Counted from the first letter of the stretch, positions 36,962 through 46,907 are shown. The stretch: 64,000 nt of DNA from an uncultured Flavobacteriaceae bacterium (GCA_943789365.1 CALSTV010000001.1:3495343-3559342), one strand, 5' to 3'. The notes: generated from the sequence alone by a model not told the origin. Numbers and translations: made by a program.

Positions 36962-37579
36962 ATGAAACAATTTGCAATTTCCATGATTAGTGTAATGCTA
37001 TTTGTAAGTTTAAGTGTAAAGTCACAACCCTATATAGACAAAGCAAAAGAAGGGAAAATTGAAGTCGCCTATTTTGCCAGTGGTTGCTTTTGGTGTGTTG
37101 AAGCAATTTACGAAAGTGTGAATGGCGTAGAGGAGGCAGTATCGGGCTATGCAGGAGGGCATACTAAAAATCCAACCTATAAAAGCACGGGGTCGGGTAC
37201 CACGGGACACGCCGAAACGGTTGCCGTGTATTACGATCCATCAATCGTTTCCTTTAGTACTTTAGTGGAAGTGTATTATGGTTCACAAAACCCTACTACT
37301 AAAGGGCAACACCCAGATTATGGAAGTCCATATAGGTCAATTATATTTTATCAAAACAAAGAAGAAGAAGCCATCGTAAAACATTGGTTCGACACTTTAA
37401 ATGAAAATGTCTACGAGGGGAAAATGGTCACCGAAATTAAGAATTTTGAAGTGTTTTATAAAGCTGAAGACTACCATCAGGACTTTGAAAAACGGAACCC
37501 TAACCAATCTTATGTAAAAGCAGTTTCCATTCCTCGACTGAATCGCTTTAAGAAAAAGTTTCCAGAACTCTTAAAATAA
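36962..37579 (+). CDS. msrA: Peptide-methionine (S)-S-oxide reductase, exported
   Basis: Reduces methionine-S-sulfoxide in damaged proteins. The 205-residue product has the active site GCFWCVEAIYESVNGV and the C-terminal motif AEDYHQDFEKRNP. The N-terminus MKQFAISMISVMLFVSLSVKSQ is a signal peptide, so the enzyme is predicted to work in the periplasm or envelope. I use the ATG at 36962; the open frame reaches 14 codons further upstream but those are non-hydrophobic and would spoil the signal. Confidence 0.92.
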   Translation: MKQFAISMISVMLFVSLSVKSQPYIDKAKEGKIEVAYFASGCFWCVEAIYESVNGVEEAVSGYAGGHTKNPTYKSTGSGTTGHAETVAVYYDPSIVSFSTLVEVYYGSQNPTTKGQHPDYGSPYRSIIFYQNKEEEAIVKHWFDTLNENVYEGKMVTEIKNFEVFYKAEDYHQDFEKRNPNQSYVKAVSIPRLNRFKKKFPELLK

Positions 37580-37610
37580 TTGCTTTCCAAAGTTGTGAAG
37601 CTTACATTTG
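37580..37610 (+). promoter_or_regulatory. Promoter of the ABC exporter gene
   Basis: A -33 TTG (37580-37582) and -7 TACATTTG (37603-37610) with 20-bp spacing; the ATG is 37 bp downstream. Confidence 0.6.
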
Positions 37611-37646
37611 TTGTAAATCGTATAAATTTTTATAGTATCATCAATT

Positions 37647-39383
37647 ATGAGTAAAACAAAAGTATCCTTTGCTTGGGCCTTTAAAGAGTTTATTTGGCCT
37701 CGAAAGAAAATTGTATTGTTAGGAATTGTACTTATAATTTTAAGGAGTTTGGCGGGTTTGGTATTGCCATATGCCAGTAAAAACTTGATTGATGAAGTGA
37801 TACCCTCACAGGACATGAATGCCTTAAAGCTACTTTTAATGGCGGTTTGTTTTGCCATACTTGTGCAAGCTATTAGTTCTTTTTCTTTGACACGCTTGTT
37901 AAGTGTGGAAGCGCAATATTTAATTTCACAGTTGCGTGTACAAGTACAACAGAAGTTATTGCGATTGCCTATTCATTTTTTTGACAATAACAAATCGGGC
38001 GCACTGGTATCGCGTGTAATGACAGATGTTGAAGGCGTACGGAATTTAGTAGGTACTGGATTGGTACAACTTATAGGTGGTAGTTTTACAGCCATAGTTT
38101 CTCTTGTGATTCTAATAAAAATAAATGCCTTAATGACTTTGTTTGTGTTAGTCCCCGTTTCGGTATTTGCTATGGTTGCTTTAAAAGCTTTTGGGTATAT
38201 AAGACCGATATTTAAAGAACGTGGTAAGATAAATGCTGAAGTGACAGGAAGACTTACAGAGACATTGAATGGAGTAAGAGTTATAAAAGGATTCAATGCT
38301 GAAAAACAGGAAAGCAAGACTTTTGAAAAAGGCGTAGAGCGTTTGTATTTGAATGTCAAGAAGAGTTTGACTTCTACGGCGCTTATTACAAGTTCATCTA
38401 CGTTTCTTCTAGGTTTGGCCTCTGCCGGAATTATGGGTATTGGAGGTTATTTTATCATGGACAATAGCATGACCTATGGAGAGTTTATTTCTTTTACGCT
38501 TTTCCTTGGTTTTATGATAGCCCCTATAGTGCAAATGAGCAATATTGGAAGTCAACTTACCGAAGCGATGGCAGGATTGGATAGAACTCAAGAGTTGATG
38601 GATATGCCAGAAGAGGATAGTTCTGAAACACGTACAGTGGTTCTAAAAACGATTGATGGTGAGATGAAGTTTAAGGATGTTTCCTTTAGTTATGAAGAAG
38701 GGAAGGAAGTTTTACACACTATTTCTTTCGAGGCACCCAAGGGTAGTGTGACTGCTTTGGTAGGGTCTTCAGGTTCTGGAAAATCTACCATAGCAGGTTT
38801 GGCGGCTACTTTTTTAAATCCAACCAAAGGGTCAGTAACCTTAGATGGTATTGACTTGGCGACCGTAAACTTGAGTAGTTTTAGAAAAAACCTAGCCGTG
38901 GTATTACAAGATGACTTCTTGTATGAAGGTACCATTCGTGAAAATATTCTATTTCCAAGACCTAATGCTTCTGAAAAAGAATTACAAATAGCGGTAAAAG
39001 GGGCTTATGTAGATGAGTTTACAGATCGATTTGAGTTAGGTTTAGATACTGTCATTGGTGAAAGAGGGGTGAAGTTGTCTGGTGGTCAACGTCAACGAAT
39101 TTCAATTGCCCGTGCAATTCTTGCCAATCCAAAAATAATTATACTTGATGAGGCCACTTCAAACTTAGATACGGAAAGTGAAAGTTTTATTCAGAAGAGT
39201 TTGCAGGAATTGGTAAAAGACAGAACTACTTTTGTCATTGCACATCGATTGAGTACTATTCAAAAAGCAGATCAGATTTTAGTTATTGAAGAAGGTGTTA
39301 TTGTAGAACGAGGAAAACACGACGAACTCATTGCGAAGAAAGGCAGGTATTTTGATTTGTTCACGTATCAAAGTAGGATTTAA
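37647..39383 (+). CDS. ABC transporter, fused permease/ATPase (MsbA-like)
   Basis: A 578-residue half-transporter. Six membrane helices (residues ~20-320) are followed by an ATPase with Walker A LVGSSGSGKSTIAG, Q-loop VVLQDDFLYEGTIRENI, signature KLSGGQRQRISIARAIL, Walker B KIIILDEATSNLD and the H-loop FVIAHRLSTI. It falls in the lipid/drug exporter group of MsbA and LmrA; the real substrate is unknown. Confidence 0.9.
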   Translation: MSKTKVSFAWAFKEFIWPRKKIVLLGIVLIILRSLAGLVLPYASKNLIDEVIPSQDMNALKLLLMAVCFAILVQAISSFSLTRLLSVEAQYLISQLRVQVQQKLLRLPIHFFDNNKSGALVSRVMTDVEGVRNLVGTGLVQLIGGSFTAIVSLVILIKINALMTLFVLVPVSVFAMVALKAFGYIRPIFKERGKINAEVTGRLTETLNGVRVIKGFNAEKQESKTFEKGVERLYLNVKKSLTSTALITSSSTFLLGLASAGIMGIGGYFIMDNSMTYGEFISFTLFLGFMIAPIVQMSNIGSQLTEAMAGLDRTQELMDMPEEDSSETRTVVLKTIDGEMKFKDVSFSYEEGKEVLHTISFEAPKGSVTALVGSSGSGKSTIAGLAATFLNPTKGSVTLDGIDLATVNLSSFRKNLAVVLQDDFLYEGTIRENILFPRPNASEKELQIAVKGAYVDEFTDRFELGLDTVIGERGVKLSGGQRQRISIARAILANPKIIILDEATSNLDTESESFIQKSLQELVKDRTTFVIAHRLSTIQKADQILVIEEGVIVERGKHDELIAKKGRYFDLFTYQSRI

Positions 39384-39466
39384 TCTTTTACTGTTTAATT
39401 GTTTAACTGTTTTATCGATAATAGTCAATTTTCCTTTCCTGATTAGAGTTGACCAATGACTAACTA

Positions 39467-41119
39467 CTACTTCTTCTTTTTAGACTTTTTATCCAATGCC
39501 TTTGGAAGTGACGTCACGGCTTTTGCAGAAATGGCAATGGCTTTTTGATAGTCTTCAGGAGAATAGTCCCAGTATTCTTCGATAATTTTGTTGTAATACA
39601 ATGCGTCGTTGTTGTCTTTATAGTTTGCTCGCAATTGTTTCAATTCCGATTTCAGCTTCATTACTACCTTTTTATACTTCGGATTGTTATATACATTATT
39701 ATCTTCAGTCGGATCTTTCTTTAAGTCATATAGCTCCCAAGCCGCTGGTGTATGTGGCATCTTTCCTTCTTTTTCAGGAGCACCATAAAAAAGTAGCAAT
39801 TTGTAATCATCTGTACGTATTCCGATATGAGCGGGGTTGTGATGGTGCGCTAAATGCAAATAGTAGTGATAATAGGCACTTGTTTTCCAGTCATTCGGAG
39901 TCTCTCCTGATTCTAAAATGGGTCTAAAACTCTTTCCTTGCATCTGTGATGGCGTTGCTACACCGGCAAAATCTAAAAGAGTAGGCGCAAAATCTACGTT
40001 TTCTACAATCGCTTTTGAACGACTTCCTTTTTTTATGGTTTTTGGATAGCGTATAATAAATGGCATACGCATGCCTTCTTCATAGGCCCACCTTTTATCC
40101 ATAAAATCGTGTTCCCCTAAATAATAGCCTTGATCTGCTGTATAAATAATTATAGTATTGTCATAGGCTCCTGTTTCTTTCAAGTAGTCGATTACACGTG
40201 CAATATTGTCGTCTACACCTTTTACACATCTGAGGTATTTCTTTAGAAAACGTTGGTAAATCTGGGAGGTGGTTGCTTCTTCCTTCGAGATATTAGTCCC
40301 TCTCAGTATACTAATATTGTTTCGCAATACATTTCTATTACTTACAGAAGAACCAATGTATTTTGTTAATTCATCCTTGTAACCTCTGGTAGCAATAGAT
40401 CCATTGTTCTTACGATCTCTTAAGTTTTCAGGTTCAGGAATGTCCACATCTGCTAAATAATTTTCGTATCGTGGTGCATAGTCCTGAGGTCCATGAGGAG
40501 CTTTAAAATGCAATTTCAGGAAAAAGGGCTGGTTGCTTTTACGTTCTTTCAGCCAGTTAAGTCCAGAATCTCCAATACAATCCGATGAATGCCCTTCCAT
40601 TTGAATGGTTCCTTTTTCCGTTTTCTTACCAGCTTTGAAATCCTTTACAAGCATTCCTTTTTCAGTAAAAATGGGATTGAAATAAGCTCCTTGCGAATGC
40701 AATACTTTGTAATAGTCGAAGGCTAGGGGGAGTATCCCCAAATGCCATTTTCCAATAACGGCTGTTTCATAGCCCGCCTTCTTCATTTCTATGGCTAAGT
40801 ACTGTTGCTCTTTTGGCACTTTCCCTCCAAGACTAGTAACCCCATTAACAATGCTGTATTGTCCGGTTAGTATAGTTGCCCGGCTTGGAGAACAAATTGC
40901 ATTGTTGCAAAAAGTGTTTTCCAAAAGCATTCCTTCCTTAGCAATTTGATCTATAGTAGGTGTTGGGTTTAAAGAAGCAAGACGACCTCCATAAGCACCA
41001 ATAGCGGTACTCGTATGGTCGTCCGACATAATGAACAATATATTTGGTTTGTCTAAGTTTTGACCAATTATGGAAATTGTACTAAAAAGAATCGTCACTA
41101 TTAAAATTCGAAACATCAT
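39467..41119 (-). CDS. Secreted formylglycine-dependent sulfatase
   Basis: A 550-residue S1-family sulfatase with an N-terminal signal peptide. The modification motif CSPSR (C76-R80, in NAICSPSRATILTGQYS) is intact, so Cys76 can be converted to formylglycine. Metal ligands are in IMSDDHTSTAIGAYG and YTADQGYYLGEHDFMDKR, and the second half has the DUF4976-type C-terminus (RTDDYKLLLFYG). It removes sulfate from a sulfated glycan, probably of algal origin. It is the last gene of the minus-strand polysaccharide cluster; the next one, an esterase, lies about 100 bp upstream. Confidence 0.9.
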   Translation of the reverse strand: MMFRILIVTILFSTISIIGQNLDKPNILFIMSDDHTSTAIGAYGGRLASLNPTPTIDQIAKEGMLLENTFCNNAICSPSRATILTGQYSIVNGVTSLGGKVPKEQQYLAIEMKKAGYETAVIGKWHLGILPLAFDYYKVLHSQGAYFNPIFTEKGMLVKDFKAGKKTEKGTIQMEGHSSDCIGDSGLNWLKERKSNQPFFLKLHFKAPHGPQDYAPRYENYLADVDIPEPENLRDRKNNGSIATRGYKDELTKYIGSSVSNRNVLRNNISILRGTNISKEEATTSQIYQRFLKKYLRCVKGVDDNIARVIDYLKETGAYDNTIIIYTADQGYYLGEHDFMDKRWAYEEGMRMPFIIRYPKTIKKGSRSKAIVENVDFAPTLLDFAGVATPSQMQGKSFRPILESGETPNDWKTSAYYHYYLHLAHHHNPAHIGIRTDDYKLLLFYGAPEKEGKMPHTPAAWELYDLKKDPTEDNNVYNNPKYKKVVMKLKSELKQLRANYKDNNDALYYNKIIEEYWDYSPEDYQKAIAISAKAVTSLPKALDKKSKKKK

Positions 41120-41221
41120 ATGTCCGTAGTATTAAATAATTTTATGAAACAAATATAATATCCCCTAGCGCGGGTACTCGGTCTATTTCTTACAAAACCT
41201 TATCAGATTTCTTTCAAATAT

Positions 41222-41947
41222 TTATTCTTTGCGAATCATTTTAATGGCTAGATCTGCATAACGTTTTCCTAAAATCACATAGCCTTCTTTAGAATAATGC
41301 AAGGCATTTGGCTTTTTGTTAGCGGTTGCGTCGTTTAAGTCATCCGTGTTTACCCATTCTGTATTGTTATTTTCTTCAGCAATTTCCATTTGAATTTTTC
41401 GAATCATAGACCAATGTGGGCATTTCTTGTTTTCCAAATCATAGTCACTCAACCTACCTATAATCGTGTTCATATTATTGATATTCAAATCTTTTTTAAA
41501 TTGTTCCATCAGGCCTAATAGACTTTCTTTATAGACCTCACCATGAGAAAGTTTTGCATCGTTTTCTCCTTGCATCCATATAAAGGTTACCGAGGCTAGT
41601 TTTTTGCCCTGTACGGTGTTTTTAATAGAATCTATTAACACTTTATAGATATCGCCTCTATCTGGCTCAAATTCACCAGAAGCGGGTCTCCAGTCTTTAT
41701 ACCATCTGCGAATGGGCTGGCCTCCTTGTGCAATTTTCACAACCGCTGTGTTTTCCTTTCCAAAAGCCTCCTCAACCAAAGGAGTAAAAAATTTCTTTGT
41801 TTTTAAACGTGACATATTGGATTGTCCCGATAAAATAAACAGGTGAACGCCTTCTTTTTTTGAAAGTTTTAGATTATGATCGCAGTTAATAAATACGCTT
41901 TGGAAACTAAAAACGATTCCACATATGGAAATGAACAATTGATTCAT
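41222..41947 (-). CDS. SGNH/SASA-type carbohydrate esterase
   Basis: A 241-residue protein with a hydrophobic N-terminus ending in NC (possible lipoprotein). The nucleophile block is FILSGQSNMSRL (Ser43), followed by KIAQGGQPIRRWY, WMQGENDAKL and the catalytic His in NALHYSKEGYVILGKRYADLAI. This is the sialate O-acetylesterase-like family (PF03629) that deacetylates plant or algal polysaccharides. It is next to the sulfatase and may act on the same glycan. Confidence 0.85.
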   Translation of the reverse strand: MNQLFISICGIVFSFQSVFINCDHNLKLSKKEGVHLFILSGQSNMSRLKTKKFFTPLVEEAFGKENTAVVKIAQGGQPIRRWYKDWRPASGEFEPDRGDIYKVLIDSIKNTVQGKKLASVTFIWMQGENDAKLSHGEVYKESLLGLMEQFKKDLNINNMNTIIGRLSDYDLENKKCPHWSMIRKIQMEIAEENNNTEWVNTDDLNDATANKKPNALHYSKEGYVILGKRYADLAIKMIRKE

Positions 41948-42320
41948 AGAATAAATTTAGATGTGTTTTAATAATAAAATCAAAAGTAAAAGTAAATTAC
42001 GAGTGCTAGTATTCTAAAAACAACAAAAATTAACATTTATTTTTAGCGCTGTTTATTGTTTAATCATGGTTTGTTCAAATAATTAACAATATCGTTGGTC
42101 ATTTAATGATTATTTGTCTAGTACTAAGTAGTATTTTTGGCACATAAACACCAGGAATTGAATGCATTGTTTCAAGTTTTTTTAGTTTCCTGTCTAAAGA
42201 CTTGCCCCCTGCATAGTACACAAAACCAATTTTGAAACTTCGAGATCAGAATTCAAGCTAGCTAATAGTCTATTTTGAATGGCGTTAGGATAATTTGTAA
42301 TAGTTTTTATTCAAAATCCT
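41948..42320. other. Intergenic region, 373 bp, no gene
   Basis: I see no coding frame, tRNA or convincing terminator. A minus-strand -7 match, TACTTTTG (complement of 41981-41988), lies about 35 bp before the esterase start, but without a well-spaced -33 element. The stretch is very AT-rich. Confidence 0.5.
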
Positions 42321-43073
42321 CTAAGGTTTTAGCAGCCAATCTACTGCAAACAGAATTAGCTTTTGAAAATTACTATCTGAAGTAACAGCCGGGCTATGAC
42401 CTAGTGCAGTATAGAATACTTTGCCTTTACCGTAGGTCTTTACCCAGGCCATAGGTGATGTCTCTTCTTCGTAACTTGCAGTTAACAAGACCTTATTGCC
42501 TTCTTGATACTGTGAATAATAGTAGAGCTCATCCAAAACAGCATAATTCGCAAAATTTTCATTGAGAATTTTATTCCCTTCTTTTAGATGGATTGTAAAT
42601 TCATGCATTTTTGGGTGATGATCAAATTTTGCCCCAATCATTTTATAGAACTCAGGTCTGTCTTTAGACCCTGAATTTCGAAATGAAGCCGTAACAGCAT
42701 GAATACCGAGTACTGGTTTTCCATTGCGCACTGCTGCCAAAAGTCCCTCATATTGAGTGTCTGTCAGTTTATTTATTTTGGTATTAATAAGCAAGAGATC
42801 ATATGAATCGACACCTCTTTCAAAAACATCATAATCTTCCGTATAGGTTACAAAGTACCCATTTTCAATTTCAAGAAGTTTTCTAAGAATTGAAGCTTTC
42901 CTTAAATCATCGTGAAAATCGCCTCCTCCGATATACAATATTTTCTTCAAGCCTTCTGGATTTCGTTTTTTATAAATAGATACGTAAGGATCAAATGCTA
43001 CTTCTTTTATTTGTTGCGCAAAAGAAAGTTGGCAAATCAGAACGATCAGAAATTGGATTCTAAATACTTTCAT
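42321..43073 (-). CDS. Secreted ThuA-domain protein
   Basis: A 250-residue protein with signal peptide (MKVFRIQFLIVLICQLSFAQ). Motifs LYIGGGDFHDDLRKAS, SYDLLLINTKINKLTDTQYEGL, GKPVLGIHAVTASFRN, HPKMHEFTIHLK and GKGKVFYTALGHSPAVT define the ThuA (trehalose utilisation-like) family, a class I glutamine amidotransferase-like fold without the catalytic Cys. Members are frequent in sugar-degradation loci; the reaction is unknown. It begins 4 bp after the DUF1080 gene. Confidence 0.88.
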   Translation of the reverse strand: MKVFRIQFLIVLICQLSFAQQIKEVAFDPYVSIYKKRNPEGLKKILYIGGGDFHDDLRKASILRKLLEIENGYFVTYTEDYDVFERGVDSYDLLLINTKINKLTDTQYEGLLAAVRNGKPVLGIHAVTASFRNSGSKDRPEFYKMIGAKFDHHPKMHEFTIHLKEGNKILNENFANYAVLDELYYYSQYQEGNKVLLTASYEEETSPMAWVKTYGKGKVFYTALGHSPAVTSDSNFQKLILFAVDWLLKP

Positions 43074-43077
43074 ATAA

Positions 43078-43798
43078 CTATTTTTTTAAGTAAATATCTT
43101 TAAATTGAATGTCTATATCGTGTTTTTTATGCAGTTGAATAGCCAATGTTCCATTCATACCAACATTCAACTTCGTATGGACACTGTCATTCAAAACACC
43201 AGCACCATCATAATCTGAAATAACGACATTATTTATCTTTGTTATGATTCTTGTCCCACGACAATACAAATACATTCCATTTACTACTGTCTTTATAATA
43301 TACCCAATCTTTTGGCATAGGAAACGAAGCCAACTTCCACGATTCGGTAACAGGATATAACCAATGCTTTACTCCATCTGTTTCATCATATATCAATCCG
43401 GTTCTGAAGGGGGCAGGAGGGTGAATGTCTATCTGCGGAACTTGCATTTTGTTTTGCTCTAAGTCGAATTGACTACGGAACTGAATACCGCTGTTCCCTT
43501 TTAAATTTGGATTACTTCTAAATTTAAATTTCAACTCAAAATCTGACAGTTTTTCATGAAAAACAAGCCAACTACCTTGATGCGCTTTGTCTCCACTTGT
43601 TTTGCAATAAAGTATTTGATTGTCTACCTTCCAAAAATAAGGTAGTTTAAGACTGTCTCTTCCTACTAACTCCCATTTATCAAGCGTTTTTCCATCAAAA
43701 ATGGAAATCCATTTGGTCTCTGAAGAATGGCTATTCGTGAATTTCGAGCAAGAAATCGTTAAAAAAAGAAAAACAATTAAAGGATAAATTCGTGACAT
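43078..43798 (-). pseudogene. DUF1080 (3-keto-disaccharide hydrolase-like) lipoprotein, frameshifted
   Basis: Lipoprotein signal (IVFLFLTISC) followed by the start of a DUF1080 beta-sandwich (WISIFDGKTLDKWELVG, GDKAHQGSWLVF, NSGIQFRSQFDLEQNK, PAPFRTGLIYDETDGVKHW). Around 43275-43280 the frame breaks: DSSKWN is followed by a non-family VFVLSWDKNHNKDK and a stop at 43229, whereas the +1 frame from MYLYCRGTRIITKINN on runs to FKDIYLKK, the expected end of the domain (stop at 43078). The net change is one extra or two missing bases. Relatives hydrolyse or bind glycosides. The intact protein would have about 240 residues. Confidence 0.78.
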
Positions 43799-43860
43799 CT
43801 GAAAAAAATTAGTACTCAAAAGTACCATTTTTAAAAGGTATCCTATTTTCCAAAACCAAC

Positions 43861-43893
43861 AAAAACTAAAATGAATGTTACATTTTAGTTTTT
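43861..43893 (-). terminator. Terminator after the beta-helix gene
   Basis: A 13-bp perfect stem AAAAACTAAAATG/CATTTTAGTTTTT with a 7-nt loop. On the minus strand it follows the beta-helix gene stop and ends in a T-rich tail. It separates that gene from the DUF1080 gene. Confidence 0.8.
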
Positions 43894-43917
43894 GTTTATT
43901 GTTATAAGTATAAATAC

Positions 43918-46794
43918 TTAATGAATAATGATTTTTTTCGTGATGCTATGATTTCCTTTCAACTGAATTTGCAATATATACATTCCAGGTTCACATCGGT
44001 TTAAGTTCAATTCATTTATGTTTCCTGTATTTTGAGATATCAATTGTCCGTACAGGGAATAAACACGTGTTGCTTCGATCTCCAATGTTGTGTTTATATG
44101 AAGGGTACCATCCTTTGAAATAGGCTGTGGATATATGCTCACATCTACGGTTTCTAACGTATCTGTACTTAAATCATCTCCATCAGAAATAACAGACTCG
44201 AAGTCGTCTACATATACGTTACCACTAAGATTTCCTAGCCATAGCTCAATATGTGTGGTGTAAGTTGATAAATAAGTAGCATTTTGAAAAGTTGTCGTAA
44301 TCTGTTTCCAACCACTTGTAGCACTTAAATAGTTTTCTCCTTGGGGATCTCCAACAACTACTTGTGTAGAGCCTAAAGCACCTTCGCTAGCATCCTTCAC
44401 AACTATTTTAATTCGGTCGAGTGCACCATTGTCTTGATCTTGATCAACTTTGATCCAAAAAGAAACATTGATATTTACTTGAGAACTTGTAAAATCCGGA
44501 CTGAAATTGAATGCCAAATCACTTAAAACAACTGCTTTGTTTTGCTTTGTTTTGTTATCCACACCATCCCAGTTATCATTTGGTGCTAAAATGGTGTATG
44601 CATTTGCACCACCATGAACTTGGTCCGATGTAATACTCCCGTTTATACCGGAACCTGTAGTGCTCCAATAATTCCCAGCATCTTCGTGTTCAAACGTATG
44701 GTGATTTATAAAACCACTTGAGTTTTCATCATCTACAGGAGGTTGTGGATCTCCTTCATCTGGCCATGTCCAAGGATAAACAGTTGGTGTAAAGTCTATT
44801 CCTGATATCCATTTGTCACCATTGTATTCATAGGCGCCTCTGTCTGGAGCCGTACCAGCGAATCCTTCCGTTATATCTACAATCACACTGCTGTATACAG
44901 GAGATGTAATCTCTAAGCCCTGATCAATTAGATTCGTACTAGATGCTTTTGGTCTAAAATCGTACAAAGCTCTATTTTCAATTACTTTGTCTGCATCATA
45001 AACAACAGCCGTGTTTTCGAGCAATCCGTTGATTAAATCATTTGTACTATCATTTACGCCTGCATAGGTATTGTTACTTTGCACTCCAGGGAACGTATTT
45101 ACTTGGGTTCTGTGATTTGAAATTCTATCAGCAGCATTATTACGCGTAATGGTATGCATGTTTGTTGTAAGACCGTCGCCAATATTTTCTTCTAAGATAT
45201 TAATATCAATCTTTAAGTTGTCAAAACATGTATTATTGTAAATCTCCTGATACTCACCTTTAATCATCATACCAATACCTCCAGAATTGTGGGCATGATC
45301 TCCTAAGTTCCAGATTACATTGTGGTGTGCTAGGCCTTTAATACCAGCATCTCCAGAATTTCCAACTTCAGCATCGAAACGAAAACCGTATTTCCCTGTA
45401 TCGTGTAACCAATTGTAAGCTGTTTCAGAACCTTCAACAATGTTTTTTGTGATTTGAACGATAGACCCATCACTTTGTGCCAGTCCTGTATTCGAAATAT
45501 CATTGTATCGAATCTTGGCTGCATCTCCTAAATTTAGCGTAGCAGAAGCGCCAGTGGTATGGATTATATTGTTATCAAAAGTTAAATTAGAACCTGTACA
45601 GTACACGGAAAGTCCAATTCCTTGTAATTCAGCACAAGAATAATCAATATGATGAAAATAATTATTCAGGACCCTATGATTGTTACCGTCTAAAATCAAC
45701 CCTTCTCCGTCGGTATATTCAAATACATTCCCTTCAAAAGTACAGTTGGTACTTCCGTAATTTGTAAGCGATCCAGAAGACAAATTCTGGTCAATACTTG
45801 TTACCAGCGGTGAAGATTTTACACCAAGCATCCTTTTAGAACAATTTGGGTAACTAAACACATTGTCATTGATAGTTACATCGTGTCCACTCTGAATTCT
45901 TACAGTTGTTGCAAAGAATTTTAGATCAGAAACAGTTACATTTTCTAGGTTTCTAATGTCGAATGCATAGCTTTGTGTTTTTCCTTTTATGGTACTATTG
46001 TTCAAATCGGTTCCATCACCCGTGGCACTCCATGCATACAAATAACGTTGATTTCCTTCATAGCCCATAAACCATTCATTGGCTGTGTCTAAAAGAGATA
46101 ATTTACCTTCTAAAAAGTAAAAATGCTCTTTGGTTTTAAAACTACTTACTGTTTCGTATGTAAATGTTTTGTTTGTAACATTGGAAGTAACCTTTTTAAC
46201 ATAGGTTCTAAAAGATCCAACGTTGGCAATTACTAAGGCATCTTGTATGTCACCAATTGTGGTGATATCTCCTATAGAAGGATCTGTTTTGTCTACCATA
46301 ACGCCATTACTTCCTGCATTAGCGTCACCTTCTGCCCAGTTCAGGTTTTCAAATATAGCATCATTTGTAAAACTTGTGTTTGGCCAACGGGCCATCACTT
46401 TTTCTTTGTCATTTATAAAAAGTTGCCAAATATCTTTTGAAACAGGGGTTTTAAAAATGTTTCCATTATGTTGTAGCCATGTACTGGTGATTTTTGTGGT
46501 TCCGTCGAAAACAACGTTGGCATTGTTAAACGCTTTTATATGAATGCCATCTTGGTTATCGATAAGTACTTCCTCAGTAAATATACCTTCTAATAGATAG
46601 ATAAAACCTCCTTCGGTGGTATTAAACTGTTGTAATGCTTTGTTGATAGTTCGATAGGGAGCTGCTGCACTCAGCCCATTGTTGTTACTATCATCGCCTA
46701 AAGTCGTTGGTGAGACATAATATGTCTTCTGTGCGAAACCACTCAATGAGCAGGTTACAATTAGGAGGATAGCAAGATTTTTCAATTTGTTCAT
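43918..46794 (-). CDS. Secreted right-handed beta-helix protein with CBM-like and T9SS domains
   Basis: A 958-residue protein starting MNKLKNLAILLIVTCSLSGFAQ (signal). Residues ~25-120 have the DUF1565-like entry (TYYVSPTTLGDDSNNNGLSA, RTINKALQQF), then a long parallel beta-helix with repeated H/N ladders (HDVTINDNVF, NHRVLNNYFHHIDY, LTFDNNIIHTTGA). A Pro-rich linker near residue 715 precedes a ~160-residue beta-sandwich like a carbohydrate-binding module. The last ~75 residues are a type A T9SS sorting domain (VSIYPQPISKDGTLHINT, MYILQIQLKGNHSITKK). Probably a glycan lyase or hydrolase whose substrate is not identifiable. Confidence 0.82.
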   Translation of the reverse strand: MNKLKNLAILLIVTCSLSGFAQKTYYVSPTTLGDDSNNNGLSAAAPYRTINKALQQFNTTEGGFIYLLEGIFTEEVLIDNQDGIHIKAFNNANVVFDGTTKITSTWLQHNGNIFKTPVSKDIWQLFINDKEKVMARWPNTSFTNDAIFENLNWAEGDANAGSNGVMVDKTDPSIGDITTIGDIQDALVIANVGSFRTYVKKVTSNVTNKTFTYETVSSFKTKEHFYFLEGKLSLLDTANEWFMGYEGNQRYLYAWSATGDGTDLNNSTIKGKTQSYAFDIRNLENVTVSDLKFFATTVRIQSGHDVTINDNVFSYPNCSKRMLGVKSSPLVTSIDQNLSSGSLTNYGSTNCTFEGNVFEYTDGEGLILDGNNHRVLNNYFHHIDYSCAELQGIGLSVYCTGSNLTFDNNIIHTTGASATLNLGDAAKIRYNDISNTGLAQSDGSIVQITKNIVEGSETAYNWLHDTGKYGFRFDAEVGNSGDAGIKGLAHHNVIWNLGDHAHNSGGIGMMIKGEYQEIYNNTCFDNLKIDINILEENIGDGLTTNMHTITRNNAADRISNHRTQVNTFPGVQSNNTYAGVNDSTNDLINGLLENTAVVYDADKVIENRALYDFRPKASSTNLIDQGLEITSPVYSSVIVDITEGFAGTAPDRGAYEYNGDKWISGIDFTPTVYPWTWPDEGDPQPPVDDENSSGFINHHTFEHEDAGNYWSTTGSGINGSITSDQVHGGANAYTILAPNDNWDGVDNKTKQNKAVVLSDLAFNFSPDFTSSQVNINVSFWIKVDQDQDNGALDRIKIVVKDASEGALGSTQVVVGDPQGENYLSATSGWKQITTTFQNATYLSTYTTHIELWLGNLSGNVYVDDFESVISDGDDLSTDTLETVDVSIYPQPISKDGTLHINTTLEIEATRVYSLYGQLISQNTGNINELNLNRCEPGMYILQIQLKGNHSITKKIIIH

Positions 46795-46907
46795 GGTTCT
46801 GTTTTGGTTTACAGCAAAATTACATTTGCAATGAACCATAAACAGGTCAGAATAGCACAATTTTTGATAAATATAGCACAATCCCTTTGTCGGCAATGCG
46901 TCCCTGG

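Noticed and set aside
46223-46543. 106-codon plus-strand frame inside the beta-helix gene
   Set aside because: Antisense shadow of a well-supported long gene.
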